Below, piece after piece: positions 46,384 through 56,220 of a stretch of DNA of 64,000 bases. The notes under the pieces are model-generated. The model ran no database searches. It worked only from the letters and a program-made list of their open reading frames with translations, and had not been told where the DNA came from. Made by a program: the position numbers and the translations under genes. The stretch spans positions 46,114 to 110,113 of the forward strand of contig NZ_PPTF01000008.1 of the NCBI RefSeq assembly GCF_002902845.1. The letters run 5' to 3'. The first letter of the stretch is position 1. The number at the start of each line of letters is the position of its first letter. This DNA is from Chromobacterium sinusclupearum. GTDB lineage: Bacteria; Pseudomonadota; Gammaproteobacteria; Burkholderiales; Chromobacteriaceae.

Positions 46384-46746
46384 ATGAGCCAAATTACCGT
46401 AGTGATCGGCGACCGCCTGGGCAAGGGCCAGAAAGTCGGCCTCGGCGTGGAACTGGCTAGCGCCCGCGCCGTGGTGATTCCCGGCATGGCCGCCGACATG
46501 AAGCTGGGCGATGTGATGAAGGCGGAAAACGCGCAGCTGGGCATCTCCTTCTGCGGCAGCGGCGGCGCCGGCGCCATCACCGCCCAAACCAAGCACGGCT
46601 ACAAGGCCAAGTACGGCATGCGCTCCATCGAAGAAGGCGTCACCGCCATCGAGGAAGGCTACAACGTGCTGGGCTTCGGCTTCATGGACAAGGAAGAACT
46701 GGGCCAGCGGCTGGTGGCGGCCTACCTCAAGAAGCACGGTGACTGA
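46384..46746 (+). CDS. Glycine-rich SFCGSGGAGAITAQ family protein (EF_0830-type), 120 aa
   Basis: A small cytosolic alpha/beta protein opening QITVVIGDRLGKGQKVGLGV. The family-naming motif ISFCGSGGAGAITAQ holds C57. The loop CGSGGAG resembles the CGxGxGxS phosphocysteine loops of PTS EIIB proteins, although C57 lies mid-chain and not after strand 1. It ends in a lysine-rich helix (RLVAAYLKKHGD). AAGGAG precedes the ATG by 8 nt, and the next gene starts 1 nt after its stop. Family function is unknown; a role in energising the adjacent membrane proteins is my inference. Confidence 0.85.
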   Translation: MSQITVVIGDRLGKGQKVGLGVELASARAVVIPGMAADMKLGDVMKAENAQLGISFCGSGGAGAITAQTKHGYKAKYGMRSIEEGVTAIEEGYNVLGFGFMDKEELGQRLVAAYLKKHGD

Positions 46747-46747
46747 C

Positions 46748-47080
46748 ATGAAAGAATCCTTCCTCACCACCGTGCAGGTGTCCGGACTGGGCGAGAGCAA
46801 GGCGCAGGCCTTTGCCGACGCCTTGTCCAAGGTGCAGCGCGCCGTGCTGGGACAGAGCGGCAAAGTGCTGCTGCGGATCGAACCGCATGATGTGCGCGTG
46901 GTTTCCGCCGAACAGGCGACGATCACCGAGCGCTTTCTGTTCCTGTTCCTGCGGCGCGAACGCACCCGCTACTCGGTGGTGCTGGAAGTCACGGCGAACG
47001 TCGCGGCGATCGATGCCGACCGCGTGGCGTTCGACCCCGTCCCACTTCGCACCTTCGCGAGGACACGCCCATGTTCGTGA
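46748..47080 (+). CDS. DUF4312 family protein, 110 aa
   Basis: A small soluble protein with a ferredoxin-like strand/helix pattern: FLTTVQVSGLGESKAQAFAD, LSKVQRAVLGQSGKVLLRIE and a basic stretch (FLFLFLRRERTRYSVVLEV). Its last codons overlap the start of the DUF4311 gene by 10 nt, implying coupled translation and perhaps a stoichiometric complex with the membrane protein. The frame could start at a GTG nine nt earlier, but ATG 46748 is preferred. Family function unknown. Confidence 0.85.
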   Translation: MKESFLTTVQVSGLGESKAQAFADALSKVQRAVLGQSGKVLLRIEPHDVRVVSAEQATITERFLFLFLRRERTRYSVVLEVTANVAAIDADRVAFDPVPLRTFARTRPCS

Positions 47081-47844
47081 CCATTCTGCTCAAATCGCTG
47101 CTGATCGGCGGCCTGGTCGGCACTGCCGTCGGCGCCGGCGCCGCGCGCATGTTCCACGCCCCCACCACCCAGGGCATGGGCGCCTTCCGCACCCTGGGCG
47201 AACTCAACTCCTGCGAAGGCGATCCCGCCTCGCACTTCTCATTCGGCCTGGGATTTTTCTTCAATGCCTGGGCGTCGTCGGTCGCCGCCGGCGCGTTCAC
47301 CCAGGACATCGACCACCGCATCATCCCGCACTGGGGCGCGGCCGCGCTGCTGTCGCGCAACCGCAATCTGGCGGAAACCCTGCACAACCCCAAGAAGATG
47401 GCGCTGGTATGCGGCCTGATCGGCATGCTGGTGGTGGCCTTTCTGAACTCCACCGCCTCCGCCGTGCCGCCCTCGCTGCAGATCACCGCGGTCAAGGTGC
47501 TGGTGCCGGCGGCCAACCTGCTGGTCAACATCATCATGCCGGTGATCTTCTGGCTGGCCGCCATCGAGGCCGGCAAGCGCTCCGGCTTCTGGGGCACCAT
47601 TTTCGGCGGCCTGGCCCAACTGATCATGGGCAACGCGGTGCCGGGACTGGTGCTGGGCATCCTGATCGGCAAGGGCGTGGACGACGGCGGCTGGAACCGC
47701 ATCACCAAGGTGATGATGGCCGCCATCATCGCCCTGTTCCTGATGAGCGCCTTCTTCCGCGGCTTCGACCTGAAGATGCTGGAATCCTTCCGCCTGGCGG
47801 CGCCGGACTGGCTGCGCGCCTTCCATCAGGCCGTCCGCGGCTAA
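47071..47844 (+). CDS. DUF4311 integral membrane protein, 257 aa
   Basis: A polytopic protein with about six or seven helices: ILLKSLLIGGLVGTAVGAGA at the start, then a conserved soluble loop (GAFRTLGELNSCEGDPASHF) followed by SFGLGFFFNAWASSVAAGAF. Further helices are MALVCGLIGMLVVAF, NLLVNIIMPVIFWLAAIEA and GLAQLIMGNAVPGLVLGILI. Glycine-rich helices and short polar loops (CEGDPASH) suggest a transport channel. It overlaps DUF4312 by 10 nt and precedes DUF4310 by 16 nt. Proposed as one half of a two-subunit permease, by inference. Confidence 0.88.
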   Translation: MFVTILLKSLLIGGLVGTAVGAGAARMFHAPTTQGMGAFRTLGELNSCEGDPASHFSFGLGFFFNAWASSVAAGAFTQDIDHRIIPHWGAAALLSRNRNLAETLHNPKKMALVCGLIGMLVVAFLNSTASAVPPSLQITAVKVLVPAANLLVNIIMPVIFWLAAIEAGKRSGFWGTIFGGLAQLIMGNAVPGLVLGILIGKGVDDGGWNRITKVMMAAIIALFLMSAFFRGFDLKMLESFRLAAPDWLRAFHQAVRG

Positions 47845-47860
47845 CGACAGGAGACAGAGC

Positions 47861-48523
47861 ATGGACGACGTGCAAATCGAAGAACTGAAGCGCAATTTCT
47901 GGTACGCGGACTGGACCTTCCCGCTGCTGGTGGCGCTGTTGTCGGCCGGCGTTTTCGGCGGCACCCATATGTACTACGTTTACGGCATCGGCGCTTTCAA
48001 CGAAGTGGCCTTCGTCTCGATGCTGCGGGCCGGCATCGACACCGGCGTCTACGGCGCGGTGGCGGCCTTCGGCGCCAGCTTCCTGTTCGCCCGGGTGATC
48101 GAAGGCTCGCTGGTGGGCATTCTGGACATAGGCGGCGCCATCATGACCGGCGTCGGCCTGGGCATCCCGGCCATGTTCCTCGGCGCCGGCGTGCTGTGGC
48201 CGGTGGAAAACTTCTTCGGCGCGCTGCTCACCGGCTTCGCCGTCGGCCTGGCGATAGGCGCCGCCATCATCCTGGCGCGCAAGTTCACCATCAATCAGGG
48301 CAACTCCACTTTCGGCGCCGACGTGATGATGGGGGCGGGCAACTCGTCCGGCCGCTTCCTCGGTCCCCTGATCATCCTGTCCGCCATCACCGCGTCCATC
48401 CCCATCGGGGTCGGTTCGCTGCTAGGCGCGCTGGGCTTCTATCTGTGGGGCAAGCCGATCACCGGCGGCGCCATCCTGGGCGCGATGCTGTTCGGCGCGC
48501 TGTTCCCGGTTGCCCTGGCCTGA
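47861..48523 (+). CDS. DUF4310 integral membrane protein, 220 aa
   Basis: A polytopic protein opening with a short cytosolic segment (LKRNFWYADWTFPLLVALLS) and about six helices, including GVYGAVAAFGASFLFARVIEG, GGAIMTGVGLGIPAMFLGAG and GFAVGLAIGAAIILARKFTI. A polar loop NSTFGADVMMGAGNSSGRFL, conserved-looking and charged, may line a substrate path. It is always paired with DUF4311 in related clusters as far as I know. AGGAGA precedes the ATG. The amidohydrolase gene begins 10 nt after its stop. Family function unknown. Confidence 0.88.
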   Translation: MDDVQIEELKRNFWYADWTFPLLVALLSAGVFGGTHMYYVYGIGAFNEVAFVSMLRAGIDTGVYGAVAAFGASFLFARVIEGSLVGILDIGGAIMTGVGLGIPAMFLGAGVLWPVENFFGALLTGFAVGLAIGAAIILARKFTINQGNSTFGADVMMGAGNSSGRFLGPLIILSAITASIPIGVGSLLGALGFYLWGKPITGGAILGAMLFGALFPVALA

Positions 48524-48533
48524 TGGAGACGCC

Positions 48534-49667
48534 ATGTACGATCTGATCATCCACCAGGCCCGCCTGCCAGATGGCAGCCTGCACGACCTTGCCGCAGCCG
48601 ATGGCCGCATCGCCGCCATCGGCCGGGTGGACGGCCCCGCCCTGCGCACGCTGGACCTGGCCGGCCACCATTATCTCAGCGCCGGCTGGATAGACGGCCA
48701 CGTCCACTGTTTCCCTGAATCTCCGATCTACCACGACGAGCCGGATGCGGTGGGCATCGCCTGCGGCGTCACCACCGTGGTGGATGCCGGCAGCGCCGGC
48801 GCCGACGATATCGCCCGCTTCCGCCAGCTGGCGGACAGCGCCCGCACCGAAGTCCGCGCCCTGCTCAACATCTCGCGCATCGGCCTGGCCACCCAGCACG
48901 AGCTGGCCAATCTGGCCGATGTCGATCTGCCGCTGGCGTTGGCCGCCATCCGCCAGCACCGCGATTTCATCGTCGGCCTGAAGGCGCGGTTGAGCGGCAG
49001 CGTGGTGGGCAGCAACGGCCTGGCGCCGCTGGCCCTGGCCAAAACCTTGCAACAGCAGGCCGGCGGCTTGCCGCTGATGGTGCACGTCGGCAATACGCCG
49101 CCGGACCTGGATGACATCGCCGCCATGCTGGACAAGGGCGACATCCTCACCCACTGCTTCAACGGCAAGCCCAACCGCATCCTGGACGGCCAGGCGCGGC
49201 TGCGCCAAAGCATCCTCGGCGCCATCGAACGCGGCGTGCTGCTGGACGTGGGCCACGGCAGTGCCAGCTTCAGCTTTGAAGTGGCGCGGGCGGCCCTGGC
49301 GCAGGGCATCTATCCGCGCACCATCAGCTCCGACATTTACTGCCGCAACCGCGTGTCCGGCCCGGTGTTCGGCCTGGCCCACGTCATGTCCAAATTCCTG
49401 GCGCTGGGCATGCCGCTGCCGCGCCTGATCGATTGCGTGACCACCCACGCCGCGGATGCTCTGGGCCTGGCTGGCAAAGGCCGGCTGGAAGCGGGCGCGG
49501 CAGCCGATTTCACCGTGTTCGATGTCGCCGCCGACGACGCCCTCCTGGCCGATGCCGAAGGCGGCAGCCTGCAAGCCACGCAAACGCTGCGGCCACTGGC
49601 CGCCATCATCGCCGGCCAAATCTGGCCGACTCGCGAAGGAAAGCTATCCCATGTCTTCGATCTATGA
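48534..49667 (+). CDS. Amidohydrolase/deacetylase family metallohydrolase (EF_0837-type)
   Basis: A 377-residue TIM-barrel hydrolase. Metal ligands: the HxH pair in DGHVHCF, a likely carbamylated lysine in FIVGLKARLS, histidines in MVHVGNTPPD and ILTHCFNG, and the catalytic Asp in TISSDIYCRN. DVGHGSASF supplies a further His. The small beta-sandwich (LAGHHYLSAGWID and GRLEAGAAADFTVFDVA) is dihydroorotase/adenine-deaminase like. Proposed role: deacylation of an N-acyl amino-sugar acid before the lyase; the true substrate is unknown. The 3' end overlaps the next start by 17 nt. Confidence 0.85.
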   Translation: MYDLIIHQARLPDGSLHDLAAADGRIAAIGRVDGPALRTLDLAGHHYLSAGWIDGHVHCFPESPIYHDEPDAVGIACGVTTVVDAGSAGADDIARFRQLADSARTEVRALLNISRIGLATQHELANLADVDLPLALAAIRQHRDFIVGLKARLSGSVVGSNGLAPLALAKTLQQQAGGLPLMVHVGNTPPDLDDIAAMLDKGDILTHCFNGKPNRILDGQARLRQSILGAIERGVLLDVGHGSASFSFEVARAALAQGIYPRTISSDIYCRNRVSGPVFGLAHVMSKFLALGMPLPRLIDCVTTHAADALGLAGKGRLEAGAAADFTVFDVAADDALLADAEGGSLQATQTLRPLAAIIAGQIWPTREGKLSHVFDL

Positions 49668-50763
49668 GAAATACCAGCTCAAGCCGGTAATCAACGCTTC
49701 CGGCCGCATGACCCTGCTTGGCGTCTCCACGCCCGCGCCAGAAGTAGTCGATGCCGCCTGCCACGGCATGGCGCATTACTTTGAAATGGCGGACCTGGTG
49801 GACAAGACCGGCGCCTACATCGCCGGCCTGCTGGAAGCCGAAGCCGCCACCATCGTGTCCTGCGCCTCGGCCGGCATCGCGCTGTCGGTGGCCGCCGTCA
49901 TCGTCCGCGACAATCCGGCGCTGCTGGTCCAGCTGCATGCCGCGCCCATCGACGGCCCGGACGAGATTGTGCTGGCCAAGGGCCACAACGTGAATTATGG
50001 CGCGCCGGTGGCCACCATGGTGGCGCTGGGCGGCGGCAAAGTCGTGGAAGCCGGCTGGGCCAACGAATGCACGCCGGCCCAGCTGTCGGCCGCCGTCACG
50101 CCGCGCACCGCCGCCATTCTGTACATCAAGTCCCACCACGCCGTGCAGAAAAGCATGCCGACGGTAGAGGAAGCCGCGGCCGTGGCGCGCGCCTATGGCG
50201 TGCCGCTGATCGTGGACGCCGCCGCGGAAGAAGACCTCAACCGCTATTACCGCCAGGGCGCCGACCTGGTGATCTACAGCGGCGCCAAGGCGATGGAAGG
50301 CCCGTCCAGCGGGCTGGTGCTGGGCCGCCGCCAATACGTCGAGTGGGTCAAGCTGCAAGGCAAGGGCATAGGCCGCGCGATGAAGATAGGCAAGGAAGGC
50401 ATTCTGGGCCTGACCGCCGCCGTCGAGCGCTATCTGTCCGCCCCCAAGAGCAGCGGCGCGGAAATGGCGCGCAGGCTGGAGCCGCTGCTGGCCCGCCTCA
50501 ACCATCTGCCCGGCGTCCGCGCCCGGCTGGCCTGGGACAGCGCCGGCCGCGACATCGCCCGCGCCGAAGTCGCCTTTGACCCGGCGCAGGCCGGCCTAGA
50601 CGCCGCCGCCGCCGCCCAGCGGCTCAAGGCGGGCACCCCCGCCGTTTATTGCCGCGAATACCACGCCAACGAAGGCCGGCTGGAATTCGACATCCGCAGC
50701 GTGGACGACCAACAGCTCGACACGCTGGGCCACTGCATCGAAACCCTGTTGAAGGAACGCTGA
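49651..50763 (+). CDS. DgaE-like PLP-dependent ammonia-lyase (SelA superfamily)
   Basis: A 370-residue fold type I PLP enzyme. The start YEKYQLKPVINASGRMTLLG and the PLP lysine segment VIYSGAKAMEGPSSGLVLG are typical of the SelA/DgaE group; VDAAAEEDLNRYY supplies the ring-stacking Asp. DgaE of Salmonella converts D-glucosaminate-6-phosphate to 2-keto-3-deoxy-6-phosphogluconate and ammonia. Here the same chemistry would act on the product of the deacetylase. Overlaps the amidohydrolase gene by 17 nt and precedes the aldolase by 2 nt. Exact substrate unproven, so no symbol is given. Confidence 0.87.
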   Translation: MSSIYEKYQLKPVINASGRMTLLGVSTPAPEVVDAACHGMAHYFEMADLVDKTGAYIAGLLEAEAATIVSCASAGIALSVAAVIVRDNPALLVQLHAAPIDGPDEIVLAKGHNVNYGAPVATMVALGGGKVVEAGWANECTPAQLSAAVTPRTAAILYIKSHHAVQKSMPTVEEAAAVARAYGVPLIVDAAAEEDLNRYYRQGADLVIYSGAKAMEGPSSGLVLGRRQYVEWVKLQGKGIGRAMKIGKEGILGLTAAVERYLSAPKSSGAEMARRLEPLLARLNHLPGVRARLAWDSAGRDIARAEVAFDPAQAGLDAAAAAQRLKAGTPAVYCREYHANEGRLEFDIRSVDDQQLDTLGHCIETLLKER

Positions 50764-50765
50764 AC

Positions 50766-51506
50766 ATGCGACTGACCCCCAACTTCCATCAAGACCGCGT
50801 CTGCCTGAACGTGCTGGCCGGCAGCAAACAGAATGCGCTGGAAATCTACGATGCCGCCGAAGGCCATGTACTGGTCGGGCTGCTGTCCAAAAACTACCCG
50901 GATGTCGCCAGCGCCGTCGCCGACATGCGCGATTACGCCGCCGCCATCGACAATGCGATCTCGGTTGGCCTGGGCGCCGGCGATCCGCGCCAGTCCGCCA
51001 TGGTCAGCGCCATCGCCGGCCAGTTGCAGCCGCAGCACGTCAATCAGGTGTTCACCGGCGTCGGTGCCAGCCGCGCGCTGCTGGGCCAGAACGAGACCGT
51101 CGTCAACGGCCTGGTGTCGCCGTGCGGCCTGATCGGCATGGTGAAGATCTCCACCGGCCCGCTCAGCGCAAGCGCGCCGTCCGGCGTGGTGCCGGTGGAA
51201 ACCGCCATCGCCATGCTGAAGGACATGGGCGCCGACTCCATCAAATACTTCTCCATGGATGGCCTGAAATTTCGCGAGGAATACCGCGCGGTGGCCGAGG
51301 CTTGCGCCCGCCACGACTTCTGGCTGGAACCAACCGGCGGAATCGACCTCCAAAATTACAGGGAAATTCTGCAAATTGCGCTGGACGCCGGCGTACCGCG
51401 CATTATTCCGCACATTTACAGCTCCATCATCGACCCAGCCAGCGGCCACACCCGCCCCGCCGACGTGCGCGCCCTGCTCGCGATGACCCAGGCTGCGCTG
51501 GCCTGA
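50766..51506 (+). CDS. DgaF-like 2-dehydro-3-deoxy-phosphogluconate aldolase
   Basis: A 246-residue class I-type aldolase of the DgaF family (EF_0839-type), splitting KDPG to pyruvate and glyceraldehyde-3-phosphate. Landmarks: DRVCLNVLAGSKQNALEIYD, GHVLVGLLSKNYP, GLGAGDPRQ, VNGLVSPCGLIGMVKISTGP, DSIKYFSMDGLKF (candidate Schiff-base lysine in SIKYF) and LEPTGGIDLQNYREIL. It ends the enzyme part of the cluster. The stop is followed by 45 nt and then the regulator gene. It produces central metabolites directly, so no further genes are required for assimilation. Confidence 0.88.
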   Translation: MRLTPNFHQDRVCLNVLAGSKQNALEIYDAAEGHVLVGLLSKNYPDVASAVADMRDYAAAIDNAISVGLGAGDPRQSAMVSAIAGQLQPQHVNQVFTGVGASRALLGQNETVVNGLVSPCGLIGMVKISTGPLSASAPSGVVPVETAIAMLKDMGADSIKYFSMDGLKFREEYRAVAEACARHDFWLEPTGGIDLQNYREILQIALDAGVPRIIPHIYSSIIDPASGHTRPADVRALLAMTQAALA

Positions 51507-51551
51507 TCCCGTAATCCGCCGGCCTGCGAGGCCAGCTTGCCGAGGTAGCCC

Positions 51552-53483
51552 ATGGTCCGATTCCCGCACCCCCGACTCGCCCAGCTGTTCGCCACCCTGC
51601 AAGCGGAAACCCTGCCGCAGGAAGAACTGGCGCGCCGGCTGGCGGTATCCACCCGGACGGTGCGCAGCGACATCGGCGCCCTGAATGCCCTGCTTCAGGA
51701 TCATGGCGCGCAATTCGTGCTGGAGCGCGGCGAGGGCTACCGGCTGGAAATCGGCGATGCGGAACGCTTCGACAAGCTGCGCCAGGCCGCGCCGTCATCG
51801 CGGCGGTTGCCGCGCACCGGCAGCGAGCGGGTGCACTGCCTGCTGTGGCGCTTCCTCACCGCCGCCTATTCGCTGAAGCTGCAGGACATCGCCGACGAGT
51901 GGTTCGTCAACCGCGCCGTCCTGCAAGGCGACATGACCGAAGTGCGCGACTGGCTGGCGCGCTACCAGCTCACCATCGAAACCCGCCCGCACTACGGCAT
52001 GAAACTGCTGGGCCGCGAATCCTCCATCCGCACCTGCCTGGCCGAACTGCTGTGCCAGCTGGCGCGCGACCAGCCGGAACATCCGCTGCTGGCGGGCGAC
52101 GCCCAGCCAGACGATGACCTCGTCACGCTCAGAAGCGCGTTGGCCGACTACCTGGCCGCCAGCCAGATCCGGCTGACCGACGAGGGCATGCACTTCCTCT
52201 GCCAATACTGCGCCCTTGCCTGCCAGCGCTTGCGCGAGGGTTTTCCGCTGGAGGACTTCCTCTGCGACGACATCGCTCACGACATCCGCCACCTGGCGGC
52301 GCATATCGCCCAGCTGCTATGCAAGCTGTCCGGCGTGGCGCTGTCGGCGGCAGAGGAGGCCTTTCTCGCCGTCCATATCTCGGCGCGCAGCGTGGCCAGC
52401 CTCAAGCCGGTCACCATCAACGCGGACGATGCCGAAGCGCTGGTGCATTACCTGCTGGACTACATCAATACCCACTACAACTACGATCTGCGCCACGACG
52501 AAAGGCTGGCGCAGGACCTGGCCACCCACGTCAGGACTATGATCACGCGGGTGCGCTACCAGATCAATCTGCCCAATCCGGTGCTGGCCGACATCAAGGA
52601 GCACTACGCGATGGCCTACGACATCACGCTGGCGGCGGTGTCCAGCTGGGCGCGCCACTCGCCGTACCGGATCAGCGAAGACGAGATAGGCTATCTGGTG
52701 CTGCACATCGGCGTCGGCCTGGAGCGGCACTACCAAATCGGCTTCATCTATCGGCCGCAGGCGCTGCTGGTCTGCGACAGCGGCACCTCCTCGCTGCGCA
52801 TGCTGGAGGCCATGCTGCACCGCCGCTTTCCGCAGATCAGCATCGCCGGCGCGCTGTCGCAGCAGGAGTACGAAGCGCTGCCCGCCATCGCCGCGGACTT
52901 CGTGATCTCCACCGCGCGGCTGGAGGAAAAGAACCGCCCGGTGGTGGTGGCATCGCCGTTTCCATCCGATTACCAGCTGGAACAACTGGCGAAGATGGTG
53001 CAGCCGGACCGCAGCCGCTGCGCCATGCTGGCGCGTTACTTCAATGCGCGGCATTTTCTGGTGGCCGCGCCGGACATGAGCCAGGCGCAGCTGTTCCGCG
53101 CCTTATGCGAACAGCTGCAAGACGAGGGCTATGTCGACGGCGACTACTACCCCTCGGTCGTGGAGCGCGAGGCCATACTCGGCACCATGCTGGGCGACGG
53201 CATCGCCCTGCCCCACTCGCTGGGCCTGCTGGCACGCCGGACCACCGTCTACACCGTGCTGGCGCCGCATGGCATCGCCTGGGGCGACGGCAACATCGCC
53301 CACGTGATCTTCCTGCTGGCCATCAGCAAGGACGACTACGAAGAAGCGATGGTGATCTACGACTTGTTCGTATCGCTGATGCGCGAGCGTTCCACCGCCC
53401 GGCTGCGAGAATGCCGCAGCTTCGACAGCTTCAAGCAAGTGGCCACCGACTGCCTGTCCCGGCGTCAGGGCGCGGCGGGCTGA
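51552..53483 (+). CDS. PRD-containing transcriptional regulator (MtlR/BglG-like) with EIIB and EIIA modules
   Basis: A 643-residue modular activator. N-terminal HTH_11 (EELARRLAVSTRTVRSDIGA), then an Mga-like HTH, PRD1 (H275 in FLAVHIS) and PRD2 (H385 in YLVLHIG). An EIIB-Gat-like domain has C408 in LLVCDSGTSSL, and an EIIA-Fru/Mtl-like domain has H555 in ALPHSLG. These phosphorylatable residues make it a direct reader of PTS status. It has no CAT RNA-binding domain, so it should bind DNA and not act as an antiterminator. It is placed last in the cluster with GAGG before the ATG. PTS genes themselves are absent nearby. Confidence 0.9.
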   Translation: MVRFPHPRLAQLFATLQAETLPQEELARRLAVSTRTVRSDIGALNALLQDHGAQFVLERGEGYRLEIGDAERFDKLRQAAPSSRRLPRTGSERVHCLLWRFLTAAYSLKLQDIADEWFVNRAVLQGDMTEVRDWLARYQLTIETRPHYGMKLLGRESSIRTCLAELLCQLARDQPEHPLLAGDAQPDDDLVTLRSALADYLAASQIRLTDEGMHFLCQYCALACQRLREGFPLEDFLCDDIAHDIRHLAAHIAQLLCKLSGVALSAAEEAFLAVHISARSVASLKPVTINADDAEALVHYLLDYINTHYNYDLRHDERLAQDLATHVRTMITRVRYQINLPNPVLADIKEHYAMAYDITLAAVSSWARHSPYRISEDEIGYLVLHIGVGLERHYQIGFIYRPQALLVCDSGTSSLRMLEAMLHRRFPQISIAGALSQQEYEALPAIAADFVISTARLEEKNRPVVVASPFPSDYQLEQLAKMVQPDRSRCAMLARYFNARHFLVAAPDMSQAQLFRALCEQLQDEGYVDGDYYPSVVEREAILGTMLGDGIALPHSLGLLARRTTVYTVLAPHGIAWGDGNIAHVIFLLAISKDDYEEAMVIYDLFVSLMRERSTARLRECRSFDSFKQVATDCLSRRQGAAG

Positions 53484-53531
53484 CGACTGCTGATATACTG
53501 TCAGCCCGAGTCACCGCCGTTCCCGCCCGCC

Positions 53532-56149
<2,618 letters not shown>

Positions 56150-56162
56150 GCTACCCGCTGAC

Positions 56163-56194
56163 AAAAGACCGGCTTCGCGAAGCCGGTCTTTTTT
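56163..56194 (+). terminator. Rho-independent terminator of rarA-serS
   Basis: AAAAGACCGGCTT and AAGCCGGTCTTTT pair around CGCG, followed by T residues. The A-run on the left also makes it usable for the converging GGDEF-EAL gene. Confidence 0.88.
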
Positions 56195-56220
56195 GCGCGC
56201 CGCTTCCGGCGCGGGCCGGC

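Noticed and set aside
51552..53483. Transcription antiterminator acting on an RNA hairpin in the 46-kb operon leader
   Set aside because: The protein starts with DNA-binding HTH modules and has no CAT RNA-binding domain; hairpins at 45918-45955 lack a matching terminator with downstream T-run.
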